A DNA stretch of 64,000 bases. It comes from Candidatus Krumholzibacteriia bacterium (GTDB lineage Bacteria; Krumholzibacteriota; Krumholzibacteriia; WVZY01; JAKEHA01). Below the pieces are notes generated by a model that had not been told where the DNA came from, did no database searches, and was given only the letters and a program-made list of their open reading frames with translations. Below are positions 8,351-16,096 of the stretch, one piece after another (position 1 is the stretch's first letter; the number at the start of each line of letters is the position of its first letter). A program made the position numbers and the translations under genes. Location of the stretch: positions 157,213 to 221,212 of the forward strand of contig JAOUHG010000001.1 in the NCBI GenBank assembly GCA_029865265.1, written 5' to 3'.

Positions 8351-9775
8351 CTACCGGTAGCGGGGCTGGTAGGCGGTTGGATAGTTGCCGGTAAAGCAGG
8401 CGTGGCAAAAGTCGGCCGGTTTGCCGAACGCGGCGGCCACCGCGTCCAGCCCGTCCAGGGACAGGTAGTCCAGAGAGCTGGCGCCAATGGCCGCCCCGAT
8501 CTCCTTCACCGACTGGTGCGCGGCGGCGAGTTCCTTCATTTCCGGAGTGTCGATGCCGTAATAGCAGCAACCGACGATGGGGGGCGACGCGATGCGCACG
8601 TGCACCTCCACCGTGGCCGGATCGATGCCGGCCGTCACCGCGGCATCGCGAATCATTTCGATGAGGATGCGCAGCGTCGTTGAGCGCACCAGCGAGTCAT
8701 CCACCACCACGAAGCGGCGGTACTCCTGCATGAGAGACTGCATCACGGTGAACTTCAGACGCACCAGGTCTTCGCGGTTCGCCTGTCCCGCAATCTGGAA
8801 TGTTCGCGGGATGTACGGATTTCGGACCAGCAATTCCCGCAGCGGAAGCCCGCTCTCGCTCGCGTAGCCCACCGCGGCGTAGCGGCCGGAGTCCGGCACC
8901 GGCACCACCACCGCGTCCTGCAGGGTGTGCTCGCGTGCGAGCTGTTGCCCGAGCATGTAGCGGAAGTGCCCCACCTGTTTGCGGTCGTCGAAAACACGGC
9001 TGTCCGGCCGCGCAAAGTAGATGGCCTCGAAGATGCACTGCTGGCGCGGTTGCTGCGTGGGGACCGCCTGGTAGTGGGTCTCGTTGCCATGGATGTCGAA
9101 GTGAATGACCTCCCCCGGGTAGACCTCGCGCTCCACGTGCGCGTCCTTCTCGTGGAACGCGCAGGACTCCGACGAGAACACCACCGCGTCGCGCCATCTG
9201 CCGTAGTAAAGCGGCCGGAAACCGTGGGGGTCGCGGTACAGATAGAGGTCGGTCAAGGTCATGAGGCACCCGGAATAAGCGCCGGGTGTCGACTCCATGA
9301 GCCTGCGGATGCCCGCCACCAGGTCGCCGCCTTCCTCGCGCGCCCCCAGCAGGATCTTCTTCAAGATGACTTCGCCGTCGTTGCCGGAAAGCATGACGGT
9401 CCCGCGCGACTCGAGGCTTTCGATCTCCTGCTGCAGCAGGGGGAGATCTCCGTTGGTGGCGTTGGAGTAGAAGCCGTCCAGAAGCGTCATCCAGTGCGGC
9501 TGTGCGGAGATGGCGTCGGTGCCGCCGGCGGTGGCGTAGCGCGTCTGTGCGATGGCAATGAGCGGGCGCGCGTCGCTGAACTCGTCGCGCCGTTCGCGTG
9601 TGAACACCTGCGACACCAGCCCGCGATCCTTGAAGTGGGAGAACTTGGTGCCGGTGCTATAGGTGCAGCCGAAGTTCTCCTGGCCACGGTGCTGCAGGTT
9701 GAAGCCCTGCAACCCGAAAAATTTGACCAGCGCCGGATCCCATTCCCGGGCGCAGTATCCCAGAATTCCACACAT
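8351..9775 (-). CDS. purF: Amidophosphoribosyltransferase (PurF-like, Fe-S type)
   Basis: 474 residues. Transfers the amide of glutamine to PRPP in the first step of purine synthesis. It begins MCGILGYCAREW, with Cys2 as the N-terminal nucleophile of the class II glutaminase domain after Met removal. LQHRGQENFG follows. The C-terminal phosphoribosyltransferase half has VVPVPDSGRYAAVGYA and the PRPP loop VVVDDSLVRSTTLRIL. Cysteines in QCIFEAIYFARPDS, VGCCYYGID and FCHACFTGNYPT match the four 4Fe-4S ligands of the Bacillus-type enzyme. The PRPP loop has Ser where Gly is usual (VRGTT). It is divergent from typical PurF, so a paralogue with another acceptor is possible. Confidence 0.82.
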   Translation of the reverse strand: MCGILGYCAREWDPALVKFFGLQGFNLQHRGQENFGCTYSTGTKFSHFKDRGLVSQVFTRERRDEFSDARPLIAIAQTRYATAGGTDAISAQPHWMTLLDGFYSNATNGDLPLLQQEIESLESRGTVMLSGNDGEVILKKILLGAREEGGDLVAGIRRLMESTPGAYSGCLMTLTDLYLYRDPHGFRPLYYGRWRDAVVFSSESCAFHEKDAHVEREVYPGEVIHFDIHGNETHYQAVPTQQPRQQCIFEAIYFARPDSRVFDDRKQVGHFRYMLGQQLAREHTLQDAVVVPVPDSGRYAAVGYASESGLPLRELLVRNPYIPRTFQIAGQANREDLVRLKFTVMQSLMQEYRRFVVVDDSLVRSTTLRILIEMIRDAAVTAGIDPATVEVHVRIASPPIVGCCYYGIDTPEMKELAAAHQSVKEIGAAIGASSLDYLSLDGLDAVAAAFGKPADFCHACFTGNYPTAYQPRYR

Positions 9776-9831
9776 GTGATTGTTCGATGTTCGCGCCGCG
9801 TCACACCCGGGCGGGCGCGGGGGCGATCATC

Positions 9832-10467
9832 TTATGCCACCGAGTAGGCGTCCGCCACCCCCAACTGCACCTCGTTGACGATCCGGCCGATGCGGTGGAT
9901 AAGGCGGACCTGCGAGCTGGTCGGGATGCGGATGTTGTCGGGAAGCTGGACTGCGGTGGTGGTGAGGGTGTCACGGAAGAACATGGCGGCCTGCAGGGCT
10001 TCGGTGAGGGGTAACCGGATCTCGCGCGAGGCGCGCCCGTAATGGCGGCCGAACTCGCGCGCCCGCCGGATCAGGTTCTCGTCCTCCTCCTCGGTGGTGA
10101 GGAATTCGAGGATCAGCCCCATCAGCTGCTGACCCATGTTGCGGTGCTTGTCCCGGCCCCGGTCGTCCTGGATCTTCATCCACCGGGACTGCTCCTGCTC
10201 GGCGATCTTGATACGGGCCTGCTTGAGGGCCTGCTCGGCCCAGATCCGCTCCACCGGACCCACCCGGCGCACCGAATGCCGGCGCGCGGCGATGTCGCGA
10301 ACGTCGGACATGGCGAAGCGCCGGTGTCCCCCGGGGGTCAGGAAAACCGGGACCTGGCCGGAATCCGCCCACCGCCGCAGGGTCGTTGGATGCACCCTGA
10401 GGGCCTCCGCGGCCTCGGTCAGCGTGAGCCACTGGGTATCGGACGAGTTTGTCTCTTGACTGGGCAT
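9832..10467 (-). CDS. MerR-type/excisionase-like HTH transcriptional regulator
   Basis: 211 residues from the ATG at 10467. Residues ~13-65 form a winged helix-turn-helix of the MerR/excisionase class: LTLTEAAEALRVHPTTLRRWADSGQVPVF and the wing TPGGHRRFAMSDV. The remaining ~140 residues are helical, without the metal cysteines of classic MerR sensors, and include QSRWMKIQDDRGRDKHRNMGQQ. I cannot name the effector domain. It precedes the PurF-like gene by 57 bases on the same strand and could be co-transcribed with it. Confidence 0.8.
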   Translation of the reverse strand: MPSQETNSSDTQWLTLTEAAEALRVHPTTLRRWADSGQVPVFLTPGGHRRFAMSDVRDIAARRHSVRRVGPVERIWAEQALKQARIKIAEQEQSRWMKIQDDRGRDKHRNMGQQLMGLILEFLTTEEEDENLIRRAREFGRHYGRASREIRLPLTEALQAAMFFRDTLTTTAVQLPDNIRIPTSSQVRLIHRIGRIVNEVQLGVADAYSVA

Positions 10468-10592
10468 GATAGGTACTGTTTACTGTGGAAACTTAGGTAA
10501 AACTACACGGTCGTGAAACGGAACTCAAGGGTGGTTTTCAAAGCGTATCCGTTCACAACCGGTGGAATGCACCCTAACACAGGACGCTTGCC

Positions 10593-11033
10593 ATGGAACG
10601 CGTTTTCTCTCTCCGCACCGCTGGCGTGCTCTGCGCAGTCCTCGTCGCCTTTGCCACCTCATGTGGCGGGGACGACGGCCCCGCTGCCGGCGACCCCGCG
10701 AACACGGGCAGTGTTTCCGGTACGGTAACCTTCATGGGCAACTGGCCCGCAACCGGCGACGTACAGGTGGCGGTTTATTCGTCGCTTCCTCCCGCCGGAC
10801 CGCCCGACGGCTACACCAATCCGCTGGGCCCCAACATCAACACCTACAACTACACCATCGCGGGGCTGGACCCCGGTGTGTACGAGGGCGTCATCGTGAG
10901 CTGGCGCGATCCCGGCAATCCGCTCTCGTCGGTGGTCATCGGCCAGTACTCGGGTGGTGTGGCGGTTGTCGTGGTCAAGGGTGAGGACGCATCCGGCTTC
11001 GACATCGTGGCCGATCTCGACCAGGCGCCCTGA
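10593..11033 (+). CDS. Small lipoprotein with carboxypeptidase-regulatory-like beta domain
   Basis: 146 residues. The N-terminus is a lipoprotein signal with lipobox FATSC, giving acylated Cys24. The mature protein begins GGDDGPAAGDP. A compact beta domain follows (GSVSGTVTFMGNWPATGDVQVAVY and YTIAGLDPGVYEGVIVSW), a prealbumin-like fold common in surface lipoproteins. It is five bases upstream of the TonB receptor and probably co-transcribed. It could be that receptor's surface partner; the ligand is unknown. Confidence 0.82.
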   Translation: MERVFSLRTAGVLCAVLVAFATSCGGDDGPAAGDPANTGSVSGTVTFMGNWPATGDVQVAVYSSLPPAGPPDGYTNPLGPNINTYNYTIAGLDPGVYEGVIVSWRDPGNPLSSVVIGQYSGGVAVVVVKGEDASGFDIVADLDQAP

Positions 11034-11038
11034 TTCCC

Positions 11039-13342
11039 GTGAGATCTTCCGGCCGCAAACGTTCGCGCGCCCGCGCGGCGCTGGCTCTTGCTGCAGTCGT
11101 CGCGGCGTTTTGCTGCGCACTTGGCTGGCGTCCCGCCGCCGCGGAGGACACGCCCACGCCTGGCGCCATCGCCGGTCGCGTGACCGACGCTACCACCGGC
11201 GAACTCCTGAGTTACTGCAACGTGGTCATCGACTCGGTGGCACGCGGCACCATCACCGACACGCGCGGGCGATTCGTGCTCTACATGGTGCCTCCGGGGA
11301 AATACACGCTCATCATTTCGCGCATCGGCCACGCCACCTGGCGCTCCGACCCTGTTGTGGTGACACCCGGCGACACCGCGACGGTACGCGTCGAACTGGT
11401 GCCGGTGGTCCTGCAGGCCGATCCTATCGTTGTTACCGCGACACGCGTCGAGCAAACCGCGCGCATGGCCCCCGCGAGTGTTTCGGTGGTGACCGGCGAC
11501 GAGATAGCGAACCAGATACCGGTCACGTTCGATCGCGCCATCGAGAATGTGGCCGGGCTCACCGCGTTCCGTTCCACCGGCGGGATCTCCACGCAGTCGA
11601 TTTCGCTGCGCGGCAGCTCGGACGTGGCCGGTGGCGGCGTGGGAAACCGCGTGCTCCTGCTGGTCGACGGACGCCCCGCGCTGAACTCGGACACGGGGGG
11701 CGCCTTCTGGAGCCTGGTGCCGGTGCAGTTCGTGGAGCGGGTGGAGGTGGTGAAGGGCGCGTTTTCTAGTCTGTATGGTTCCACCGCCATGGGCGGCGTG
11801 GTCAATGTGATTACGCGCCGTCCGGACTACGCAGCCGCGGGCCGGGTACAGATGAAGCTCGGCTTCTTCGAGAAGGCGCCGTCCAACATCCGCTACACGG
11901 ACGAAACGCAAATGCAGAGCGAGGTGATTGCCGATTACTCCGGCAAGAAGGACAAGATCAGCTACCTGGTGAGTGCCAGCCGCAAGGAGTCGGATGGGTA
12001 CGCGCAGAACACGGGCTACACCTTCTACGATCTGTTCGGAAAGATCCTGTACGAGATCAGCCCGGAGCGCAAACTCGACTTCACCCTGGGTGGTGGCAAT
12101 TCGGAGAACGCGTATCCGCACGCTTGGCTTTCTTCCGCACAGCCGCTGGAGGTGCGCGAAGCCTACCAGGACGACAGCCAGGAGAAGCGCTACTACAGCG
12201 CGGACCTGCACTACTGGGGGTTGAGCGGCGAGGACTCTCGCTATTCGATGCGCGCGTACTACTACCACCACGAGCAGGACTCCTATTTCAACCCCGACGA
12301 CCCCGACCAGGAGATTCCCGGCAACGAGCCCTATGGCACGTCCACCTACATCGATGGCGACAAGATCGGCAACATTCTCCAGATGGACACGCGCCTGGGA
12401 GAGCGTAACCGGGTGGTGGTGGGGGCCGATCTGCAAGTCGACTACGTGCAGTCGGCGCCGGATTCGATCCTGTACGGTGACCGGCAGATCAACAACTACG
12501 CGCTCTTTGGCCAGGACGACATCACCCTGTTGAACACGCTGGCCGCCACCGTGGGCGTACGCTACGACTGGAATCACATCGTTGGCGGGCGCACGCTGGA
12601 CCAGTTCAGTCCCAAGGTGGCGATGGTGTGGACGCCGGACCCGGAGGTCTCGGTGCGCGGGCTGTACGGCCAGGCGTTTCGTGCGCCCAGCATTGCCGAG
12701 TTGTACCTGCAGGAAGAGCTGGGCGGCGGCGTGGCCTTCGTCCCCAACCCCAGCCTTACCGCGGAACACCTGATCAATTCGTACGAGGCCGGTGTGCGCT
12801 GGGCGCCGGCGAAGATCTTCGACATCGATGTGGCCGCGTTTCGTTACGAGTACGAGGATCTTATCTACTGGGAGGAGATCTCGGACGAACTGGGAGTGCC
12901 CTACACCATCTACCAGGTGCGCAACCTCAACAGCGCGCTCATGCAAGGTGTGGAGACCACCCTGCGCTCGGCGTGGCGCAACCTCACCCTCACCGCCAAC
13001 TTCACCTATCTCGACGCGCGCGACACCTCTCCGGATCGTACCGACGACCTGCTCGCGTACCGTCCCAAGTACACGGGGGGCGGAGGGGCGGATCTCGTGC
13101 TGGGCCGCTGGACGGTGCATGGTGACGGCCGCTACCGCAGCGACATCGAAGAGGTGTTTCTCTATCCGCGCCAGGCCCCGCGCGCCTACTGGGTGTTCAA
13201 TGGCGCGCTGCAGTGCCGCCTCAACGGCGCGTGGCTGCTCACCGTGAAGGGGAACAATCTGCTGGATGCCCAGTATGAAGAGCTGGCGCGTTACCGCCTG
13301 CCGGGGCGCAACTGGCTCTTCGGCGCGCAGTTCTCGTTCTGA
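11039..13342 (+). CDS. TonB-dependent outer-membrane receptor
   Basis: 767 residues from a GTG at 11039. After the signal peptide comes a carboxypeptidase-regulatory domain (residues ~40-120; GAIAGRVTDATTGELLSYCNVVI). The plug follows (~130-245; RVLLLVDGRPALNSDTGG, VKGAFSSLYGSTAMGGVVNV), then the 22-strand barrel ending in the terminal aromatic signature NWLFGAQFSF. It takes up a large ligand using the proton-motive force through TonB, which is not in this window. The substrate cannot be read. Downstream are a barrel protein and a metal-binding thioredoxin, so a metal or metallophore is a reasonable guess. Confidence 0.93.
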   Translation: MRSSGRKRSRARAALALAAVVAAFCCALGWRPAAAEDTPTPGAIAGRVTDATTGELLSYCNVVIDSVARGTITDTRGRFVLYMVPPGKYTLIISRIGHATWRSDPVVVTPGDTATVRVELVPVVLQADPIVVTATRVEQTARMAPASVSVVTGDEIANQIPVTFDRAIENVAGLTAFRSTGGISTQSISLRGSSDVAGGGVGNRVLLLVDGRPALNSDTGGAFWSLVPVQFVERVEVVKGAFSSLYGSTAMGGVVNVITRRPDYAAAGRVQMKLGFFEKAPSNIRYTDETQMQSEVIADYSGKKDKISYLVSASRKESDGYAQNTGYTFYDLFGKILYEISPERKLDFTLGGGNSENAYPHAWLSSAQPLEVREAYQDDSQEKRYYSADLHYWGLSGEDSRYSMRAYYYHHEQDSYFNPDDPDQEIPGNEPYGTSTYIDGDKIGNILQMDTRLGERNRVVVGADLQVDYVQSAPDSILYGDRQINNYALFGQDDITLLNTLAATVGVRYDWNHIVGGRTLDQFSPKVAMVWTPDPEVSVRGLYGQAFRAPSIAELYLQEELGGGVAFVPNPSLTAEHLINSYEAGVRWAPAKIFDIDVAAFRYEYEDLIYWEEISDELGVPYTIYQVRNLNSALMQGVETTLRSAWRNLTLTANFTYLDARDTSPDRTDDLLAYRPKYTGGGGADLVLGRWTVHGDGRYRSDIEEVFLYPRQAPRAYWVFNGALQCRLNGAWLLTVKGNNLLDAQYEELARYRLPGRNWLFGAQFSF

Positions 13343-13353
13343 TCGAAGGTGCA

Positions 13354-13989
13354 GTGACAATCCGCGCGTCGCTCGCAATTGCGTTGTCAGTGCTCCTCGC
13401 TGCCGTGCCCGTACTGGCCGGCCCGCCATCGAGTGCCCCCACCTGAAGCGGGTGACCCGGCGAGGGCGCGCCGCTCCGGGGGAGCGGCATTCAAACCACC
13501 TGGACCTTCTCGGCGCGTTTCGTGGACACGGGGCAGGAGCGCCCGCGCTGGCGCTTCACCGCCAACTACCGCGTGCATCCGCGGGTGCAGATCGGCGTGG
13601 AGTACAATCCGCTGGTGGACGAAGTAGATCCGCTGGCCACCGTGTTCCTGCTCACCGAGGACCATAGAAGGCCTGCGTTCTTCCTGGGCACCAGTTCGGA
13701 CCGCATCGGTTCGCCGAAGGGCACGCAGTCGTACTACCTCACCGCTTCCAAGGTATTGCCGCGCGTACCGCTATCGGCATACGGGAGCCTCAATTACTCG
13801 GAGTGGGACGATGGCTTCAACGTTCCTTTCGGCGCCGAGTGGTTCATCTGGCGTGGATTCTCCGCGCGCTACATGTATGATGGAGAACGGTCCCATCTCA
13901 TGGGGAACTGGTTTGGCGACAATTTTGGCATCAGTCTGATTGCGGTGTGGATGGACACCTTCGGCATCGCGGTCGCGGGAGGTTTCTAA
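13354..13989 (+). pseudogene. Outer-membrane beta-barrel-like protein interrupted by two compensating frame changes
   Basis: A GTG at 13354 opens a good signal peptide (VTIRASLAIALSVLLAAVPVLAG) that hits TGA at 13444 and again at 13453. The same frame then runs open from 13456 to 13989 with beta-barrel-like sequence (WRFTANYRVHPRVQIGVEYN, LPLSAYGSLNYSEWDDGFN-type strands). Removing one base in the CCCCC run just before the first stop reads APPEAGDPARARRSGG. Adding one base in the GGGGG run before GIQTTWTF returns to frame. The gene is thus either truly broken or carries two homopolymer sequencing errors. It overlaps the next gene's ATG as TAATG. Confidence 0.6.
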
Positions 13990-14651
13990 TGAAGATTGCC
14001 ATCGTTGCGCTGCTCGTGGCGCTGATGCTCGCGCCGGTGGCGGCGGGCTCGGAGACGGGCGAGCTGTGCCCGGTGTGTGCACTCAGCGGTGAGACAGAGT
14101 CTCACGGCGTCGCGGCGACGCGCGAGTACGAGGGACAGATCTTCTCCTTCTGTGCGAAGCAGTGCGCGGAGGCATTCGACGAAGACCCGGCGGCGTACGT
14201 CTTCACACCGGGCCCCTCCCCGAAGATCACCCTGACCTCCACCACCGGCGCGGCGTTGACGCCCGGCGCTTCGGGGAAGGTGACGGTCATCGACTTCTGG
14301 GCCACCTTCTGCAAACCCTGCGTCAAATCGATGCCGGAGCTGGACGCGTTGTACCGCGACTTCAGCGCCCGCGGTGTTGCCGTCATTGGCATCTCCACTG
14401 ATACCGGCAAGGACCGGAACAAGAAGGTCAAAAAGTTTCTCGAGCAGCACCCCGTCACCTATCCCATTGCCGTCGACCGGGAAGAGTCCCCGGCCTGGGA
14501 GGCATATCACGTTAAGGTGCTCTCCACGGTGTATCTCGTCGATCGGAACGGCACCATTACGCGGCGCTGGACTGGTGAAATTGACGTGAAGGACGTCCGG
14601 CGGGCCGTGGAGGCGTTGCTGAGCGATGGAGGCGCCGGTGGATCCCGCTGA
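13989..14651 (+). CDS. Exported TlpA-like thioredoxin with N-terminal TRASH/YHS-like metal-binding domain
   Basis: 220 residues. The ATG at 13989 shares bases with the previous stop. A signal peptide (1-20) is followed by a small domain with Cys27-x2-Cys30 and Cys55-x3-Cys59 (LCPVCALSGE, FSFCAKQCAEAFDEDPAAY), the spacing of TRASH/YHS metal-binding modules. Residues ~78-215 are a thioredoxin fold with redox motif Cys108-Lys-Pro-Cys111 (IDFWATFCKPCVKSMPEL) and the cis-Pro region VLSTVYLVDRNG. It would work in the periplasm as a reductase or metallochaperone. The pairing with a metal-binding module hints at copper or heme handling (inference). Confidence 0.87.
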   Translation: MKIAIVALLVALMLAPVAAGSETGELCPVCALSGETESHGVAATREYEGQIFSFCAKQCAEAFDEDPAAYVFTPGPSPKITLTSTTGAALTPGASGKVTVIDFWATFCKPCVKSMPELDALYRDFSARGVAVIGISTDTGKDRNKKVKKFLEQHPVTYPIAVDREESPAWEAYHVKVLSTVYLVDRNGTITRRWTGEIDVKDVRRAVEALLSDGGAGGSR

Positions 14652-15453
14652 GCCCGATCTGAAGCGCGCGCGCATCTACGACGACGTCGCGGGCGAGTAC
14701 CATCGGGTCAGCCTGCCGCGGCTCTTCGCCGAGCCCGGGCGGATTCTGGCCGCGCGGGTGGCGCCGTCGCCAGGGGATCGCGTCCTCGACGTGGGCGCCG
14801 GTCCCGGTTCGGTTGCGCGCGCGTGCGCCGCGCGCGGAGCCGGCGTAACCCTTGCCGACGCCTCGATCGGCATGCTGCGCGAAGCGCGCCGTGACGGGCT
14901 CGGCGACTGCGTGGTCGCGATGTTGCCGTCGTTACCTTTTTCCTCCGGTACATTCGACGCGGCCACCTCCGCCTTCGTCATGACCCACGTCGATGATGCC
15001 GACGTCGCGGCGCTGGAGATGAAGCGCGTCCTGCGCCCCGGGGGGAAGGTCGGGTTGAGCGCATGGTACCCCGCGGACGACGATGCGGCGAGCGAGTGGT
15101 CGCGCATCGTGCGCACATTCATCGACGCGGCGCGCGTGGACTCGGCGGTGCGCGAGACGTTGCCGGGAGACGGCCGTTTTGCGCGCGCGGGTTCGTTGGC
15201 GGACCTGCTCGGCGCGGCCGGATTCGAAGCGATCACCAGCCGCGACCATCACGTCGAATGCGCGCTGAGCGCGGACGAATATGTCGTGACCCGCGAGGTT
15301 TCTGCCACCGGGCGCGCGCTGCGCATGCTGCTCTCCCCCGCCGCGTGGTCCCGCCTGCGCGCCGACGCGCTGCGAGCTCTCGCGGCCCGCTTTCCCGGTC
15401 CCATCACATTCTCCCGCCGTTTCCACACCGCGGTGGGAACGCGCCCCGCGTAG
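14626..15453 (+). CDS. Class I SAM-dependent methyltransferase
   Basis: 275 residues from the ATG at 14626, overlapping the thioredoxin gene by 26 bases. A methyltransferase-11 type Rossmann fold: motif I is [16 protein letters not shown], the acidic residue follows in [12 protein letters not shown], and the late motif is [14 protein letters not shown]. The N-terminal [12 protein letters not shown] resembles the ubiquinone/menaquinone methyltransferase group. The substrate is not evident. Translational overlap ties it to the upstream receptor operon. Confidence 0.88.
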   Translation: MEAPVDPAEPDLKRARIYDDVAGEYHRVSLPRLFAEPGRILAARVAPSPGDRVLDVGAGPGSVARACAARGAGVTLADASIGMLREARRDGLGDCVVAMLPSLPFSSGTFDAATSAFVMTHVDDADVAALEMKRVLRPGGKVGLSAWYPADDDAASEWSRIVRTFIDAARVDSAVRETLPGDGRFARAGSLADLLGAAGFEAITSRDHHVECALSADEYVVTREVSATGRALRMLLSPAAWSRLRADALRALAARFPGPITFSRRFHTAVGTRPA

Positions 15454-15482
15454 ACCCGCCGCCGCCCCCCCAGGATCCGCAT

Positions 15483-15519
15483 ACCCGCTATCCCCATGGC
15501 TGGCACGGGGTTTGCGGGT
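15483..15519. repeat. Inverted repeat in the gap before the GAF gene
   Basis: ACCCGC (15483-15488) pairs with GCGGGT (15514-15519), and inside it CCCC pairs with GGGG. No T-tract follows, so terminator function is doubtful. A C7 run lies just upstream. Confidence 0.35.
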
Positions 15520-15596
15520 CCGGCCAGAGGCACACCCGACATTCGCAGGCCCGTGGCCGAATCCTTTTGTGAATCAGCCACTTACGGAGGTTTTCC

Positions 15597-16079
15597 ATGT
15601 CCCGGACCAGCCTGGACGGAGCCCAAATCTGCCAGAAACTGGACGAACTGATCGCGTCCGGGGTGGGTTTCGACTCCATCCTCTCGAGCACAGTGGATCT
15701 GCTCCACAACGCCAACCCCCGCTTCCACTGGACCGGGATCTACGAGCTGTTCCCGGACAACACGCTGCGCCTGGGGCCCTTCATCGGCTCGCCCACCGAT
15801 CATGTGTTCATCTCGGTGGGACAGGGCGTGTGCGGCAGCGCGGTGGCGGAGGGACGCGACAAGAACGTGCCCGACGTCAGCAAGGAGCCCAACTACCTGG
15901 CCTGCTCCAGCGCCACGCGCTCCGAACTGGTGGTGCTGATCCGCAAGGGCGACAGGATCTTCGCGCAGATCGACATCGACAGCCACGATCTCGACGCGTT
16001 CGACGTTTCCACCGAATCGGAAGTCCGCGCGGTCGCGGACTGGCTGGCCGATCACTACCAGGCGCAGCGCGGTTCCTGA
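15597..16079 (+). CDS. GAF-domain protein related to free methionine-R-sulfoxide reductase
   Basis: 160 residues; the ATG follows ACGGAGG. One GAF domain fills the protein. [13 protein letters not shown] and [17 protein letters not shown] align with two of the three functional cysteines of free Met-R-sulfoxide reductase (the GVCG Cys and the IACD catalytic Cys). The partner cysteine that normally lies about ten residues before GVCG is absent, the region reading SPTDHVFIS. It is therefore either a reductase using a different resolving thiol or a GAF sensor. The next gene, 17 bases on, is a histidine kinase, which favours signalling. Confidence 0.83.
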   Translation: MSRTSLDGAQICQKLDELIASGVGFDSILSSTVDLLHNANPRFHWTGIYELFPDNTLRLGPFIGSPTDHVFISVGQGVCGSAVAEGRDKNVPDVSKEPNYLACSSATRSELVVLIRKGDRIFAQIDIDSHDLDAFDVSTESEVRAVADWLADHYQAQRGS

Positions 16080-16096
16080 CCGCTTCGGGAGCCCCC

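Noticed and set aside
10850-13429. 859-residue open frame antisense to the TonB receptor
   Set aside because: Same codon-position GC artefact; no binding site, domain or signal.
15467-15473. C7 run after the methyltransferase as a phase-variation tract
   Set aside because: Intergenic, not in a promoter spacer or coding frame, and shorter than the 9-base tracts.
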